Assembly (NCBI RefSeq): GCF_036323735.1
Contig: NC_086020.1
Location: forward strand, 125,478,710 to 125,542,709
Length of the DNA stretch: 64,000 nt
Reading direction: 5' to 3'
Source: Rattus norvegicus
Taxonomy: Eukaryota; Chordata; Mammalia; Rodentia; Muridae
Each line of letters starts with the position of its first letter. Position 1 is the stretch's first letter. Shown here in pieces: positions 10,753-22,799 of the stretch. The position numbers and the translations under genes are program-made. The notes under the pieces were generated by a model. The model ran no database searches, was not told the origin of the DNA, and saw nothing but the letters and a program-made list of their open reading frames with translations.

Positions 10753-11119
10753 ATTCTAATAAAAATGTAAATATCTAAAACATTCTAAAATTCATATGTA
10801 ATCACAAAATAAAGAATAGTCAAAGAAATTTTGAAGAAAAAGAAACTAAGCTGTAGATATCATACATTGACTTCAAATTATCTTATAAATAATTTTAATA
10901 ATTAAAACAGGGTGGTTGGTATTAGAATAAAGACAGGCACAGTAGAACAAACAGAGTCAAAATAAGTTTACGAACAAAAGGCCAACTAATCCTTGAGAGG
11001 GAGCCAAGAATATACAGTGAAGATGAGGTAGACTTCTCAACACATGGTGCTAGGAAACTACGTAGCCACAAGCAAAACAAGGAATTGGGTACCATAAAAA
11101 TCAACCCCAAACACAGAGA

Positions 11120-11248
11120 CAATGCAGGTGAGGAGCCAGGCATGGTGGTAGGTGTAATCCCAGCACTGGAGGGGCTGAGGCAGGAAAATGACACATTCCA
11201 GGCCAGCCAGAGTTACCTAATGAGACCTTGTCTCAAAAACAAAACAGA
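11120..11248 (+). mobile_element. B1 SINE
   Basis: GCCAGGCATGGTGGTAGGTG, ATCCCAGCACTGGAGGGGCT and ACCTTGTCTCAAAAACAAAA. Confidence 0.85.
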
Positions 11249-11299
11249 AGTGTAAGAGCAAGATCCACATCTATAAAACTCTGAAGAAGAGAAGCATAT

Positions 11300-11365
11300 G
11301 AACAGGCTTAATTAGCAATAATTAATTAATTAATAATTATTTAATAATTAAAAATTAGCAATAAT
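11300..11365 (+). repeat. (TTAA)-rich tract
   Basis: AATTAATTAATTAATAATT and related steps, partly self-complementary. Confidence 0.7.
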
Positions 11366-11394
11366 TTCTCTTGCAAATGACCCCAAGACAAAAA

Positions 11395-11585
11395 CTGTAA
11401 GTCTCCAGTCATAGATACCACTGCAGAAGGAGCTTCCGTGTCCTTCACAGCCAGCAGGACTGCAGATCATGAACTTCTTCATGGTATCTGGCGGCAGCAG
11501 GGACTATTGGCATCCATCTAGTATCAGCATGAGCCATCGACCTCAGTATGGTCTCCGCGGCGGCAGCAACCAGGAAGATCTGCCA
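11395..11585. other. CpG-bearing unassigned segment before the L1
   Basis: It contains CCACTGCAGAAGGAGCTTCC, GGCGGCAGCAGGGACTATTG and CTCCGCGGCGGCAGCAACC. The texture suggests an interspersed element in reverse orientation, but I cannot name it. Confidence 0.35.
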
Positions 11586-11812
11586 TTAGATATATTTCTT
11601 TACTTGCATTTCAAATGTCATTCCCCTTCCCATTTTGCAACCCCATAAGAACAACAATGCCAACCAACCAGAGCTTCCAGGGACTAAACTACTACCCAAA
11701 GACTATACATGGACTGACTCAGTGCTCCAACTGCATATGTAGCAGAGAAGAGCCTTGTTGGGGCACCAGTGGAAGGGGAAGCCTTTGGTCCTGCCAAAAC
11801 ACTTTATTCTTA
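11586..11812. mobile_element. Head-to-head L1 3'-end fragments
   Basis: 11590-11635 is a reversed L1 3' terminus (TTTCTTTACTTGCATTTCAAATG). 11636-11800 is a direct L1 3' UTR piece (CCAACCAACCAGAGCTTCCA, CACCAGTGGAAGGGGAAGCC) that recurs at 14946-15085. The abrupt junction with the ORF2 sequence at 11819 points to two insertion or rearrangement events. Confidence 0.65.
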
Positions 11813-11818
11813 ATCTGA

Positions 11819-14524
11819 GAAAATCAACAAGATAGATAAGCCCTTAGCCAGACTAACTCGAGGACACAGAGAGTGTGTCCAAGTTAACAAAATCAGAAAT
11901 GAAAAGAGAGACATAACTACAGAAACAGAGGAAATTCAAAAAATCATCAGATCCTACTACAGAAACCTATATTCAACAAAACTTGAAAATCTTCAGGAAA
12001 TGGACAATTTCCTAGACAGATACCAGGTACCGAAGCTAAATCAGGAACAGATAAACCATTTAAACAACCCCATAACTCCTAAGGAAATAGAAGCAGTCAT
12101 TAAAGGTCTCCCAACCAAAAAGAGCCCAGGTCCAGACGGGTTTAGTGCAGAATTCTATCAGACCTTCATAGAAGACCTCATACCAATATTATCCAAACTG
12201 TTCCACAAAATTGAAACAGATGGATCACTACCAAATTCCTTCTATGAAGCCACAATTACTCTTATACCTAAACCACACAAAGACCCAACAAAGAAAGAGA
12301 ACTTCAGACCAATTTCCCTTATGAATATCGACGCAAAAATACTCAATAAAATTCTGGCAAACCGAATCCAAGAGCACATCAAAACAATCATCCACCATGA
12401 TCAAGTAGGCTTCATCCCAGGCATGCAGGGATGGTTTAATATACGGAAAACCATCAACGTGATCCATTATATAAACAAACTGAAAGAACAAAACCACATG
12501 ATCATTTCATTAGATGCTGAGAAAGCATTTGACAAAATTCAACACCCCTTCATGATAAAAGTCCTGGAAAGAATTGGAATTCAAGGCCCATACCTAAACA
12601 TAGTAAAAGCCATATACAGCAAACCAGTTGCTAACATTAAACTAAATGGAGAGAAACTTGAAGCAATCCCACTAAAATCAGGGACTAGACAAGGCTGCCC
12701 ACTCTCTCCCTACTTAGTCAATATAGTTCTTAAAGTTCTAGCCAGAGCAATCAGACAACAAAAAGAGGTCAAGGGGATACAGATCGGAAAAGAAGAAGTC
12801 AAAATATCACTATTTGCAGATGATATGATAGTATATTTAAGTGATCCCAAAAGTTCCACCAGAGAACTGCTAAAGCTGATAAACAACTTCAGCAAAGTGG
12901 CTGGGTATAAAATTAACTCAAATAAATCAGTAGCCTTCCTCTACACAAAAGAGAAACAAGCCGAGAAAGAAATTAGGGAAATGACACCCTTCATAATAGA
13001 CCCAAATAATATAAAGTACCTCGGTGTGACTTTAACCAAGCAAGTAAAAGATTTGTACAATAAGAACTTCAAGACTCTGAAGAAAGAAATTTAATAAGAC
13101 CTCAGAAGATGGAAAGATCTCCCATGCTCATGGATTGGCAGGATTAATATAGTAAAAATGGCCATTTTACCAAAAGCAATCTACAGATTCAATGCCATCC
13201 CCATCAAAATACCAATCCAATTCTTCAAAGACTTAGACAGAACAATTTGCAAATTCATCTGGAATAACAAAAAACCCAGGATAGCTAAAACTATCCTCAA
13301 CAATAAAAGGACTTCAGGGGGAATCACTATCCCTGAACTCAAGCAGTATTACAGAGCAATAGTGATAAAAACTGCATGGTATTGGTACAGAGACAGACAG
13401 ATAGACCAATGGAACAGAATTGAAGACCCAGAAATGAACCCACACACCTATGGGCACTTGATTTTTGACAAAGGAGCCAAAACCATCAAATGGAAAAAAG
13501 ACAGCATATTCAGCAAATGGTGCTGGTTCAACTGGAGGTCAACATGTAGAAGAATGCAGATCGATCCATGCTTATCACCCTGTACAAAGCTTAAGTCCAA
13601 GTGGATCAAGGACCTCCACATCAAACCAGATACACTCAAACTAATAGAAGAAAAACTAGGGAAGCATCTGGAACACATGGGCACTGGAAAAAATTTCCTG
13701 AACAAAACACCAATGGCTTATGCTCTAAGATCAAGAATCGACAAATGGGATCTCATAAAACTGCAAAGCTTCTGTAAGGCAAAGGACACTGTGGTTAGGA
13801 CAAAACGGCAACCAACAGATTGGGAAAAGATCTTTACCAATCCTACAACAGATAGAGAGGCCTTATATCCAAAATATACAAAGAACTCAAGAAGTTAGAC
13901 CGCAGGGAGACAAATAACCCTATTAAAAAATGGGGTTCAGAGCTAAACAAAGAACTCACAGCTGAGGAATGCTGAATGGCTGAGAAACACCTAAAGAAAT
14001 GTTCAACATCTTTAGTCATAAAGGAAATGCAAATCAAAACAACCCTGAGATTTCACCTCACACCACTGAGAATGGCTAAGATCAAAAACTCAGATGACAG
14101 CAGATGCTGGCGAGGATGTGGAGAAAGAGGAACACTCCTCCATTGTTGGTGGTATTGCAGACTGGTACAACCATTCTGGAAATCAGTCTGGAGGTTCCTC
14201 AGAAAATTGGGCATTGAAGTGCCTGAGGATCCAGCTATACCTCTCTTGGGCATATACCCAAAAGATGCCCCAACATATAACAAAGACACGTGCTCCACTA
14301 TGTTCATAGCAGCCTTATTTATAATAGCCAGAAGCTGGAAAGAACCCAGATGCCCTTCAACAGAGGAATGGATACAGAAAATGTGGTACATCTACACAAT
14401 GGAATACTACTCAGCTATCAAAAACAATGACTTCACGAAATTCATAGGCAAATGGATGGAACTGGAAAATATCATCCTGAGTGAGGTAACCCAATCACAG
14501 AAAAACACACATGGTATGCACTGA
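11819..14524 (+). pseudogene. L1 ORF2 remnant: reverse transcriptase and C-terminal domain
   Basis: ORF2p provides the endonuclease and reverse transcriptase for target-primed retrotransposition; here only the part after the endonuclease remains. The open frame at 12000-13094 carries the RT fingers motif (KKSPGPDGF), the TRQGCPLSPYL motif and the catalytic FADD at 12812-12823. Two adjacent TAA codons (13092-13097), single-base changes of a GAA-GAA pair, interrupt it without a frameshift. It resumes in the same frame at 13158-13898, shifts frame near 13858, and has a TGA at 13973-13975 before the last open part (13976-14524). That part keeps the cysteine/histidine cluster CWRGCGERGTLLHCWW. These lesions rule out a functional product. 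Confidence 0.95.
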
Positions 14525-15292
14525 TTGATAAGTGGCTATTAGCCCAAATGCTTGAATTACCCTAGATGCCTAGAACAAATGAAACTCAAGACGGATGATC
14601 AAAATGTGAATGCTTCACTCCTTCTTTAAAAGGGGAATAAGAATACCCTTGGCAGGGAATAGAGAGGCAAAGATTAAAATAGACACAGAAGGAACACCCA
14701 TTCAGAGCCTGCCCCACATGTGGCCCATACATATACAGCCACCCAATTAGACAAGATGGATGAAGCAAAGAAGTGCAGGCCGACAGGAGCTGGATGTAGA
14801 TCGCTCCTGAGAGAAACAGCCAGAATATAGCAAATACAGAGGCGAATGCCAGAAGCAAACCACTGAACTGAGAGTAGGACCCCCGTTGAAGGAATCAGAG
14901 AAAGAACTGGAAGAGCTTGAAGGGGCTCGAGACCCCATATGTACAACAATGCCAACCAACCAGAGCTTCCAGGGATTAAGCCACTACCTAAAGACTATAC
15001 ATGGACTGACCCTGGACTCTGACCTCATAGGTAGCAATGAATATCCTAGTAAGAGCACCAGTGGAAGGGGAAGCCCTGGGTCCTGCTAAGACTGAATGAA
15101 GCCCCAGTGAACTAGATTGTTGGGGGGAGGGTGGCAATGGGGGGAGGATGGGGATGGGAACACCCATAAAGAAGGGGAGGGGGAGGGGTTAGGGGGATGT
15201 TTGCCCGGAAACCGGGAAAGGGAATAACACTCGAAATGTATATAAGAAATACTCAAGTTAATAAAAAGAAATATATCTAATAAAAAAATAAA
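11819..15292 (+). mobile_element. 5'-truncated L1 (rat L1 type)
   Basis: It keeps the ORF2 reverse transcriptase and C-terminal region (11819-14524) plus a complete 3' UTR: the GGGGGAGG purine tract at 15119-15200, then GAAATGTATATAAGAAATAC, TTAATAAAAAG and an A-rich tail. The 5' UTR, ORF1 and the endonuclease domain are missing. Rodent-type 3' UTR sequence and good ORF2 preservation make it a fairly young but dead copy. Confidence 0.95.
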
Positions 15293-16479
15293 AGCCAATG
15301 TTTCAATTTCTGGCACATTTGCATAAAGAGTGCCAAAAATATATAGCATATTTGAATTTATACAATAAAATAAATCTATAATTGAAAAAAAGAAGAAAGT
15401 GTTTTGCATGTGTATTGTTATCCACACATCTCCATTTGTGGATTATGCTAGCTTTGGGGCCATTTTTCTATTGGTAAGTTTATCTTTCTCTTAGGAATTC
15501 ATAAGGAACTTTTAAAATGAATTATATTTTTATTTTTATTTTGTTTGGAAATTCTCTTTTCCTTAACAGTCTTTCCCATTTAAACTAGACTATAAAAATA
15601 AGACTTAGTGTTTCGGTGATGTCTAAAAAGAAAACAAAAATTCAAATTCTGAAGTCTGAGCTCCAAAGTAGACACTTGATAGCTACAGTCGAGATGATAA
15701 TTTCTGAAGCCATAAGACCATTGAATGCAAAAGTCAGGTTCTAAGCCAGGGAAATAGTAAGAGCCTAAAGCTGACACATTTACTGCATAAAGTTTATACT
15801 CGGTGGAATAAAAGAAAATGCAAGATGATAAAAGGGCCAATTCTCGTTCAAAGTAAAGTACATAAAAGTCACTCGGTGTCTGACATTCAAATATATTTGA
15901 AGATCTGACTGCAAAAGACTAGAATTTCTCTGTGTGAATTCAGCGCGGGTGCTGTATGACGTGCGTACTGGATCTCACACATCCGAAGTGAGAGTTCAGA
16001 ACAGAAGGGAAATGCCTACTGGACTATTTCAGTGATTCTGAGAGTGGAGAGTTTGGCCTTCTCTACAAGGTGAAACCCCAGGAAAGCATAGACTCATCTG
16101 AAGTCCGCAGACCCAGAAAGTTGTGCGAGTATCTAACCTTAAAATGGGCCCACAAAAGTCAATGGCCTTCTTACAACCAAAGAAACAGCTGTGCAGCTGA
16201 GGGGAATCGGGTCAAAGCCACGCCTTCCTCAGAGTATCGATTGCATGACCAAACGAGCTGTGACCAACGCAAAAACAGTAGAGACTATAAATGTCAGCAG
16301 GTGTGGTGAGTGAGAGGCTGCAAAGGAAAGTACTATGTCAGCTGCCATGCACAGGCTGGTGTAAAACGCCCAAGGACCAGATTGTTCTCCTTCTACCTGT
16401 GCCAAGAACCTTGCCAGTCACCTAGAACACAGATTCCCACTGTGGAGATTGGAACAGAATGGCCCCCATAGGCTCATAG
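15293..16479. other. Intergenic, nothing assigned
   Basis: AT-rich to about 15900. A slightly CpG-containing patch at 15940-16320 then ends in a donor-like GTG/GTGAGTG at 16308. An open frame of about 80 codons (16070-16309, no ATG start) precedes that donor. It shows no family resemblance. Confidence 0.3.
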
Positions 16480-16545
16480 ATTTGAATGCTTAGTCACTTG
16501 GGGGTGGCACTATTTGAAAGGATTAGGATGTGTGGCTTTGTCGGA
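16480..16545 (+). mobile_element. Fragment of the rodent mid-repeat (as at 2120-2417)
   Basis: CACTATTTGAAAGGATTAGGATGTGTGGC and TCGGAGGA match the start of that family. Confidence 0.5.
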
Positions 16546-16754
16546 GGACATGCAGACCTGGGAGGACTCACGTAAATATTAAATTTCAATATGGGAGAAA
16601 ATGGCATCTGAAGTCGCCATAAGAAAAATATAGCTTCTGATATTGGTTGGAACAGTTGTTTGGGTACTTGAGAAGAGATAAAAATTTGACCCATACCCCT
16701 GGAAAGATCTGCACACACACCCCCACCGCTATGTCCTCCAAGTAAGAAATAAAG

Positions 16755-16860
16755 GTTAATGAGCTGGGTATGGTAGCTTATGCCTGGGAGGTAGAAGCTA
16801 GAGGGCAACCTTGGCTACATAACAAGTTTGAGGCCAGTTCTATTTCACGATCTATTCTCC
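16755..16860 (+). mobile_element. Degenerate B1
   Basis: GAGCTGGGTATGGTAGCTTATG, then GGAGGTAGAAGCTAGAGGGC and GAGGCCAGTTCTATTTCACG. Confidence 0.6.
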
Positions 16861-17011
16861 CAAACCACCTGAATGCTTGGATTATAGGCAGGCACCACCA
16901 GGACAAAGCAATCATTTTGTGTTAATACCGAAGTCACCTCCCGACACGTGATGTGAATCCCAGGCTCTAGGCAAACACCTCACCACAAAATCCACCTCAG
17001 CGTGTAAATCC

Positions 17012-17446
17012 CTAGGTAAGGGTTTCAATCATTCTTTCTGCAACGTAGGCACCAGTGCTAAGACCTAAAATGGCCCCTAAAATGGAAACAAAGTAGTAAA
17101 TTGTTTGACAAAGAAATGGCCAGGGTCCAACCAAGGCAGTCAGGGCGACTTCCGAGAGGAGAAAGACGCCTGTGATCAGAGCCCAGTGTTCACACAGAGG
17201 AGGAAGTCCGCTTTGCAATCTGAGGCTGAAGACTGAAAACATCTTAATTTGATACTAGTAATATAAAACTACCACCTGTATAATAGCAGTGTTGTGTAAA
17301 CCCCTCCTGCTTTGTCCGTTCACATAGCAACACTGCTCTACAAAGAACAAAGGGGCGTTAGAGGTGATGTTCAGGAAGAGGACGCTTGCCCAATACCATA
17401 AGGGGACCCACGAAGTGTCAGCACAGCACAAAGGGGACACCATCAC
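17012..17446 (-). pseudogene. Unidentified membrane-protein-like frame with internal stop
   Basis: On the - strand, two consecutive open stretches (17446-17255 and 17242-17012) lie in the same frame, separated by a TAG. The first has a hydrophobic segment around WVPLWYWASVLFL. The second has two long hydrophobic stretches (WALITGVFLLSEVALTALVG and FVSILGAILGLSTGAYV) separated by aromatic and cysteine residues. The composition is more protein-like than neighbouring frames, suggesting a decayed retrocopy or exon of a multi-pass protein. I cannot name a parent. It may be chance. Confidence 0.25.
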
Positions 17447-17642
17447 AAAAGTACGCTTTAAATGATAAAACTTCTCATTAGGAATAATCCCCTTGACACG
17501 AAATCAGCTGCTTCTCCAAAAATGGCCTAGAATTTATATTACAGGCCTGCAGATTGCAGAGCATTGGCAGTGAGAGTAAAACTTCTAATGTAGGTTTTGT
17601 GTCACTGTGCTGTTTTACAAAACAAAATATTCCTTTTTTCTA

Positions 17643-17695
17643 TTTTTTTAAATTGGATATTTTCTTTACTTACATTTCAAATGCTATCCCCTTTT
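17643..17695 (-). mobile_element. L1 3'-terminal fragment, antisense
   Basis: TTTTCTTTACTTACATTTCAAATG matches the reversed L1 3' end. Confidence 0.6.
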
Positions 17696-19250
17696 CTAAC
17701 ATTCTTCCTTGGCTATCACTTGTGAAATTATCTGTCACAAGAGCCTTGTAGTGCGTTCTGTAGGTAAGTAATCAGCCTGCTGCACGCACACACGGCGGAC
17801 TGTCTGAGTTTATGTGCATATGTGTGTGTAGCCCTGTGTGTTACATCTGATGTGCTTAACAGTGCTTCTCCAGTTGATGTAGAATAGAGACACATTGTGA
17901 AAAAGAAATGAGCCCTTTGTTCTATGAACAGTTGTCTTGTAGCTTAGGAAAGAGACCTTTGCAGCCCATTCCACTCATGCTTGGGTTACAGATTCAATAT
18001 TAAAGCCTGCAATACAGTAGTCTTTCTTAACTGCAACTGAAAGAAAAGAGTCACACATGAGATGGAAATCTGATTAAACTTACAAAAGCTTCCTTTTTAG
18101 AAACAAGTTACATTCTCTACTTTTACATAGCTGGTATTTTACGAGATGCTTGAGAATTGCTCTAAGCCCTGTTCGGCACAGGCCCTTCCCTTTCCCAGTG
18201 TCTGCCCTTACCTAACGCCATCTGGCCCACATCAGCTTATTACACGTCCCATAACCTCCAAAGAATTCTCTGTATTAGTTATAAATATTATAATATGGGT
18301 TGTAATAAATCACGAAATAATCCAAACCCATCTGGAAGTCCTTTGAGAAAAACCAATAAGCCCTTCATGAGTTCAAGCATCACTCAGACGCCTATCTGAC
18401 CTGCTCGTTGAACATCTCCATTGTTTCACTGAGCATTGCCTGTTTGTCCAAATATGTCTCAGAGTTCATCAAAGGAGTCCGAGTCGGCCTGAGACCCTGA
18501 CACTTGAGGTCCCCGAGTGCCATTCCATGTTATCACTCACACTGCCCAGCCTTTGGTTGAGTGACACCATGTGAACCCTTCAGGAACGCTGATAAAAAGA
18601 AACAGGACTATAACCATCTATAATGTGGTTCCCTGCACCACAAAAATAAATAAGTAAATAAAATAACCGCCTATCAACCAGGCATTCCATATAAAAGAAA
18701 TGGCTGAAATAACCCATGAAAGAAGCCTTTGCCAACCTTACCCCCTAATCACTACTTTACCTCTCCATATCTCTTTTCCATTCCAGTATAGCTGCCAGAG
18801 AGCCCCATAAAAGGGATTCTTCACACATGTTCAAACCACCCAAACTACAGTCACATGCACTTCTCTAATCCTAGTGGGTTTGTCTTTGCGAAGTTCTCAT
18901 TGGCTTCAGCCAGACAGATCTCGTCCCAGTGTTCCTCCGGCCTTTCTCATCTCTAAAGGGAGAAAGTGGCCCATCAATCAAGCATGTGGCAACCATTACA
19001 AACACGTCCTTGAATATGAAATGGGGAGGGGGTTTCTGAGCTACGGACTGGTAATAAAACGACAGCCCAGCGGGAGCTCGCAGAATGAGCACAGGGAGTC
19101 TTCTACAGACGCTTTCTGGAAACATTTGACCTCTCACCCTGAAAGGCGAGAAGGCCGCTGGCTGCTTCTGACAGCGTGCTCTGTGCCACGCATGTATGAG
19201 GCATAGCACGTACATTAGCACCTCACACAAAGGTTAAGTTTAAAGGTTTT
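17696..19250. other. Intergenic, nothing assigned
   Basis: Unique-looking. A patch with more CpG and balanced base content at 18880-19210 could be a conserved non-coding element; only alignment can tell. Confidence 0.35.
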
Positions 19251-19384
19251 CTCCAGGCATGGTGGCACACACATTTAATCTCAGCACTCAAGAGGCAGAG
19301 GCAGGCAGATCTCTGTGAGCTCAAGGCTAGCCTGATCTATAGAGAGTTTCGGGCCAACCAGTAAGACCCTTTCTCAAAACATCC
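19251..19384 (+). mobile_element. B1 SINE
   Basis: CCAGGCATGGTGGCACACAC, GGCAGAGGCAGGCAGATCTC and CCCTTTCTCAAAAC. Confidence 0.85.
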
Positions 19385-19954
19385 CAGACCGAAAGAAAGG
19401 TGGTCAAAACTAAAAATAAATTACCTACTAAAGGATTCGTAATACAAAAGAGTCAGGGAGACCACCAAAGGCCAAGCCCTGCCCACTTTGCTAACACTGT
19501 AATGTGCCATTAGCAAAAAGAGTACAAATCAGCTCACCACCGCCTAAGTGAACGAGGAGTGCTCTACTCTGCTGTCTGAAGTTCATGGTGTTTTCATGAT
19601 GAGTCCCTACTGCCTGGGCAGCAGGAGACAAAAGTACCAAGAGTCACTTTAATTAAAGCTTCCTGCAGTCTAGTCATTTAAACTCATCTGTGCCTGATGC
19701 TACCATCAAGATCTAGAACATGGTTTAAGCAGCACCACCTCAGCTTTAGGGAATAAATGCACTGCAGTGGCTTCTTGCATGAGGGAGAATAAAGGATCTT
19801 AGACATCCACCTGTTGCTGTCTTTAGACTGCTCGGTTTACAGGATTGTGATCTTAGAGACAGTTTACAAAATAGGGCACTATATTAGTACACACTACATC
19901 TGCATTTATATAGAAATAGGTTTTATATAACAGAGATGAAATAGAATAAAAAGA

Positions 19955-20172
19955 AATAGAGGTTGGAGAATTATATCATAGTTAAGAGCACTGGCTGCAT
20001 TGATAAGGGACCAGAGTTCAGTTCCCAAGACCCACATTGTGGCTCACAACCATCTGTAACTCCAGTTCCAGGGGAGGGGAGCCAGAATCCTCTTCTGACC
20101 TTCTCAGGCACCAGATATGCATATGTATATGCAGGCCAAAAATATTTACATACATAAAATAAAACAAACCTT
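19955..20172 (+). mobile_element. B2/B3-type SINE
   Basis: ATCATAGTTAAGAGCACTGGC, TCAGTTCCCAAGACCCACAT, CTCACAACCATCTGTAACTC and an AT-rich ACATAAAATAAA tail. Confidence 0.8.
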
Positions 20173-20435
20173 TTTGTAAGTGTGAAAGAGAGCAAGGTAG
20201 AGATAGATACATTTCCCTAGCAGGCGTTCCCCTAAGGTAGCAGGACTAATCTTGACACTCTATATTTGTCTACTGTGTATCTACACATGCAAGCACACCA
20301 AGGTGAAGATATATGAGAGGAATTTTTATGATTGAATGAACTCAGCACATTCAAAATAACTTGCTCTTTCTCATTTAAAAATCATTAAAACCCATCAAAA
20401 CAACTAAAAATAAAAAGTCCCACACAGATATTAAC

Positions 20436-21060
20436 AATTTTTTTTATTTATCTTTAATCTTCCTTTTACAGTCCAGACTTTATCCCCCTCCCAGTCCACC
20501 CTCTGACTGTTCTATATCCGTACCTTCTCCCCCTGCCCCTATCTCCAAGAGGAGGTCCCTACCACCCCCAACCCCACCAGGCCTCCCCACTCCCTGGGGC
20601 CTCCAGTCCCTTGAGGGTTAGGTGCATCTTCTCTGACTGAACCCAGACCCGGCAGTCTTCTGCTGTATATGTGTTGGGGGCCTCATCTCAGCTGGTGTAT
20701 GCTGCCTGGTTGGTGGCTCATTGTCTGAGAGATCTTGGAGGTCCAGGTTAGTTGAGTTGCTGGTCTTCCTATAGGGCCACCCTCCTCCTCAGCTTCTTCC
20801 AGCTTTTCCCCAATTCAGCCACGGGGGTCAGCAGCTTCTGTCCATTGGTTGGGTGCACATATTTGCATCTGACTCTTTTAGCTGCTTATTGGGCCTTTCA
20901 GAGAGGAGTCATGATAGGCCCCTGTTTGTAAACACACCATAGCCTCAGTAATGGTATCAAGCTTGGGGCCTCCCCTTGAGCTGGATCTCCATCTGGACCT
21001 CTCACTGGACCTCCTTTTCCTCAAGCTCTTCTCCATTTCTGTTCCTGCAGTTCTTTCAAT
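20436..21060 (-). mobile_element. Old L1 (Lx-like) 3' UTR, antisense
   Basis: It starts with the T-rich reversed tail. It continues with the pyrimidine-rich complement of the purine tract and CTGAGAGATCTTGGAGGTCC, and ends in AGCTCTTCTCCATTTCTGTT. It is the same class of L1 end as the + strand copy at 9296-10140, in a different subfamily. Confidence 0.7.
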
Positions 21061-21224
21061 TATAAGCACTTCAGAATTGGATTTATATAAGTAGTAAAAT
21101 GTGAATACTTATTAGTACTACATTAAAGGTAAAATTGGTCACTTCCCTATAGGGAAATAAAGTCTCTCCCTGGGTTATCTTCTTTACCCTACAAAAAAAT
21201 TAATAAATTTAATCTCTTCCTAGA

Positions 21225-22040
21225 GTCCCAGTGTTGTAGTTTGCCCTGGAGTTATCTGTATTTTGATGCTAATTCTGCTGCCTCTAGGATGACAGCTACT
21301 TAGTCACTTACTCAGGACTCACATGACTTCACCAGAATCTTCTCCCCACTGAATTTGTAAAATACAGGTGAGGGCAGGTACAGGATAGAAGGAGGCCTGT
21401 CATTGGATGAGAAAGAAGGATAGGTGGGAGAAAAGTTTGAAAGAAGAGGAGGAGACTGGAACAGAACGAGGAGGGACAGGAGGGACAGAAGAGAAGCCGT
21501 GGCAGGAGAATGTGGCGGGTGACGTTAAGATTCCACGCTGTACCTTTACAGGTTGTCAGGAATGTTTATAAGGGAGGGATGTGTATTGGGCTTTGTATGC
21601 TTAGGTGGGCAATTATGTCTTATCAATTGGGCCAAAGCTTATTGTGTTGTGTGTCCTTTCATGTAGCGGTTTAAGTGTAAGAAAGTGTGTAGCGGCTGGT
21701 CTGGGCCGCCACAGAGTTGGGATGTGTGTTTCTGGCATGGAAACCTGCCTTGGGAACTAGATAGGTAGAGAGATTGCTGCCAGGCTCAGAGAGAGGCCTT
21801 CCGCAGTGTGATATGGGATGGAGCAGAGTGGGTGAGGCGCTTTACTGACTGAGACTTAAGATATCTGACAGATATCTTAAGATATCCCCACAGTGCCGGA
21901 CCTAGTGGGGATAAAAGACAACCATACATTTTTTATTTTTTATATTTTTACAACAACACCACGGGGTAGTCTCTAGCTTTTTACCAGACCATAGGACATT
22001 TGGCCTTAATCCACTGTAAGTGTTGGTGAAGCCAAGTGTC
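21225..22040 (+). mobile_element. Unassigned rodent interspersed element
   Basis: TGTAGTTTGCCCTGGAGTTATC, TGGTCTGGGCCGCCACAGAG, GCCTTGGGAACTAGATAGGT and GTGCCGGACCTAGTGGGGAT look like a dispersed rodent ERV-related repeat. I cannot name the family. It contains the 27-bp palindrome at 21855-21881. Confidence 0.4.
21855..21881. repeat. 27-bp perfect palindrome
   Basis: Arms CTTAAGATATCTG and CAGATATCTTAAG flank a single A. It could extrude as a hairpin or be a rearrangement scar. Confidence 0.9.
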
Positions 22041-22799
22041 TTTGCAGTTGGGAGAAAGACAGGACACCCCCAGACTGACTAGACAATGCTAGAGCAGGAG
22101 CTAACGCCAAATGTTTTTCCTTATCTCCAAGTTTAGGGTGGATTTCCTAAACAACAGACAATGGGGTGCCCTTCTGAACAACAGATATGCCTCCAGTTTG
22201 CCTTTCACAGCCACAGTAAAATGTTTTACAAACACTCCAACAGTCCCACCTTGATGGACATGAAGGCTCGTCTCTGAGGCTCTGACCACCGCTGCTATAC
22301 TGTCTGCATATGTGTGTCTCAGTACTAATAACCATCCTGTAAGGCAGAGTCCCCCAATGCAGGGACAGCCAAGCAAAGAAATAGATGTTGTAAGATAGCA
22401 CTCCTTTGTGCTGTCTTGTAAGTGCTGTCTTGGGATGTGGTGCTGTGTATATTTTTAACCTAATTAAAATAATCCTTACAGAATTGAAAACATTGATATA
22501 TAGCAAGCTATATAGCCATTCCAGGAAAGGATACATAGGTTTCCTGCCAAAAAGTGAATGGTTATGATTACTGTGGCTTTGTTAAGGATTATCTGATGGG
22601 TGGGTGGGGTTTTGTAAGATGAGCACACATCCATTTACCGTTCTGTGCACCACACAAGCAGACACAGCCCAAGGCCATTATCAGATGAGGGTGCCCATTC
22701 TGGACTGTCCCAGAATCAAGAACAGCATCAAAATAAACGTCTCTATAAAAGTTATTGAATATTATGTTTTCTGTTATAACGACAAAAAAAACTAATATG

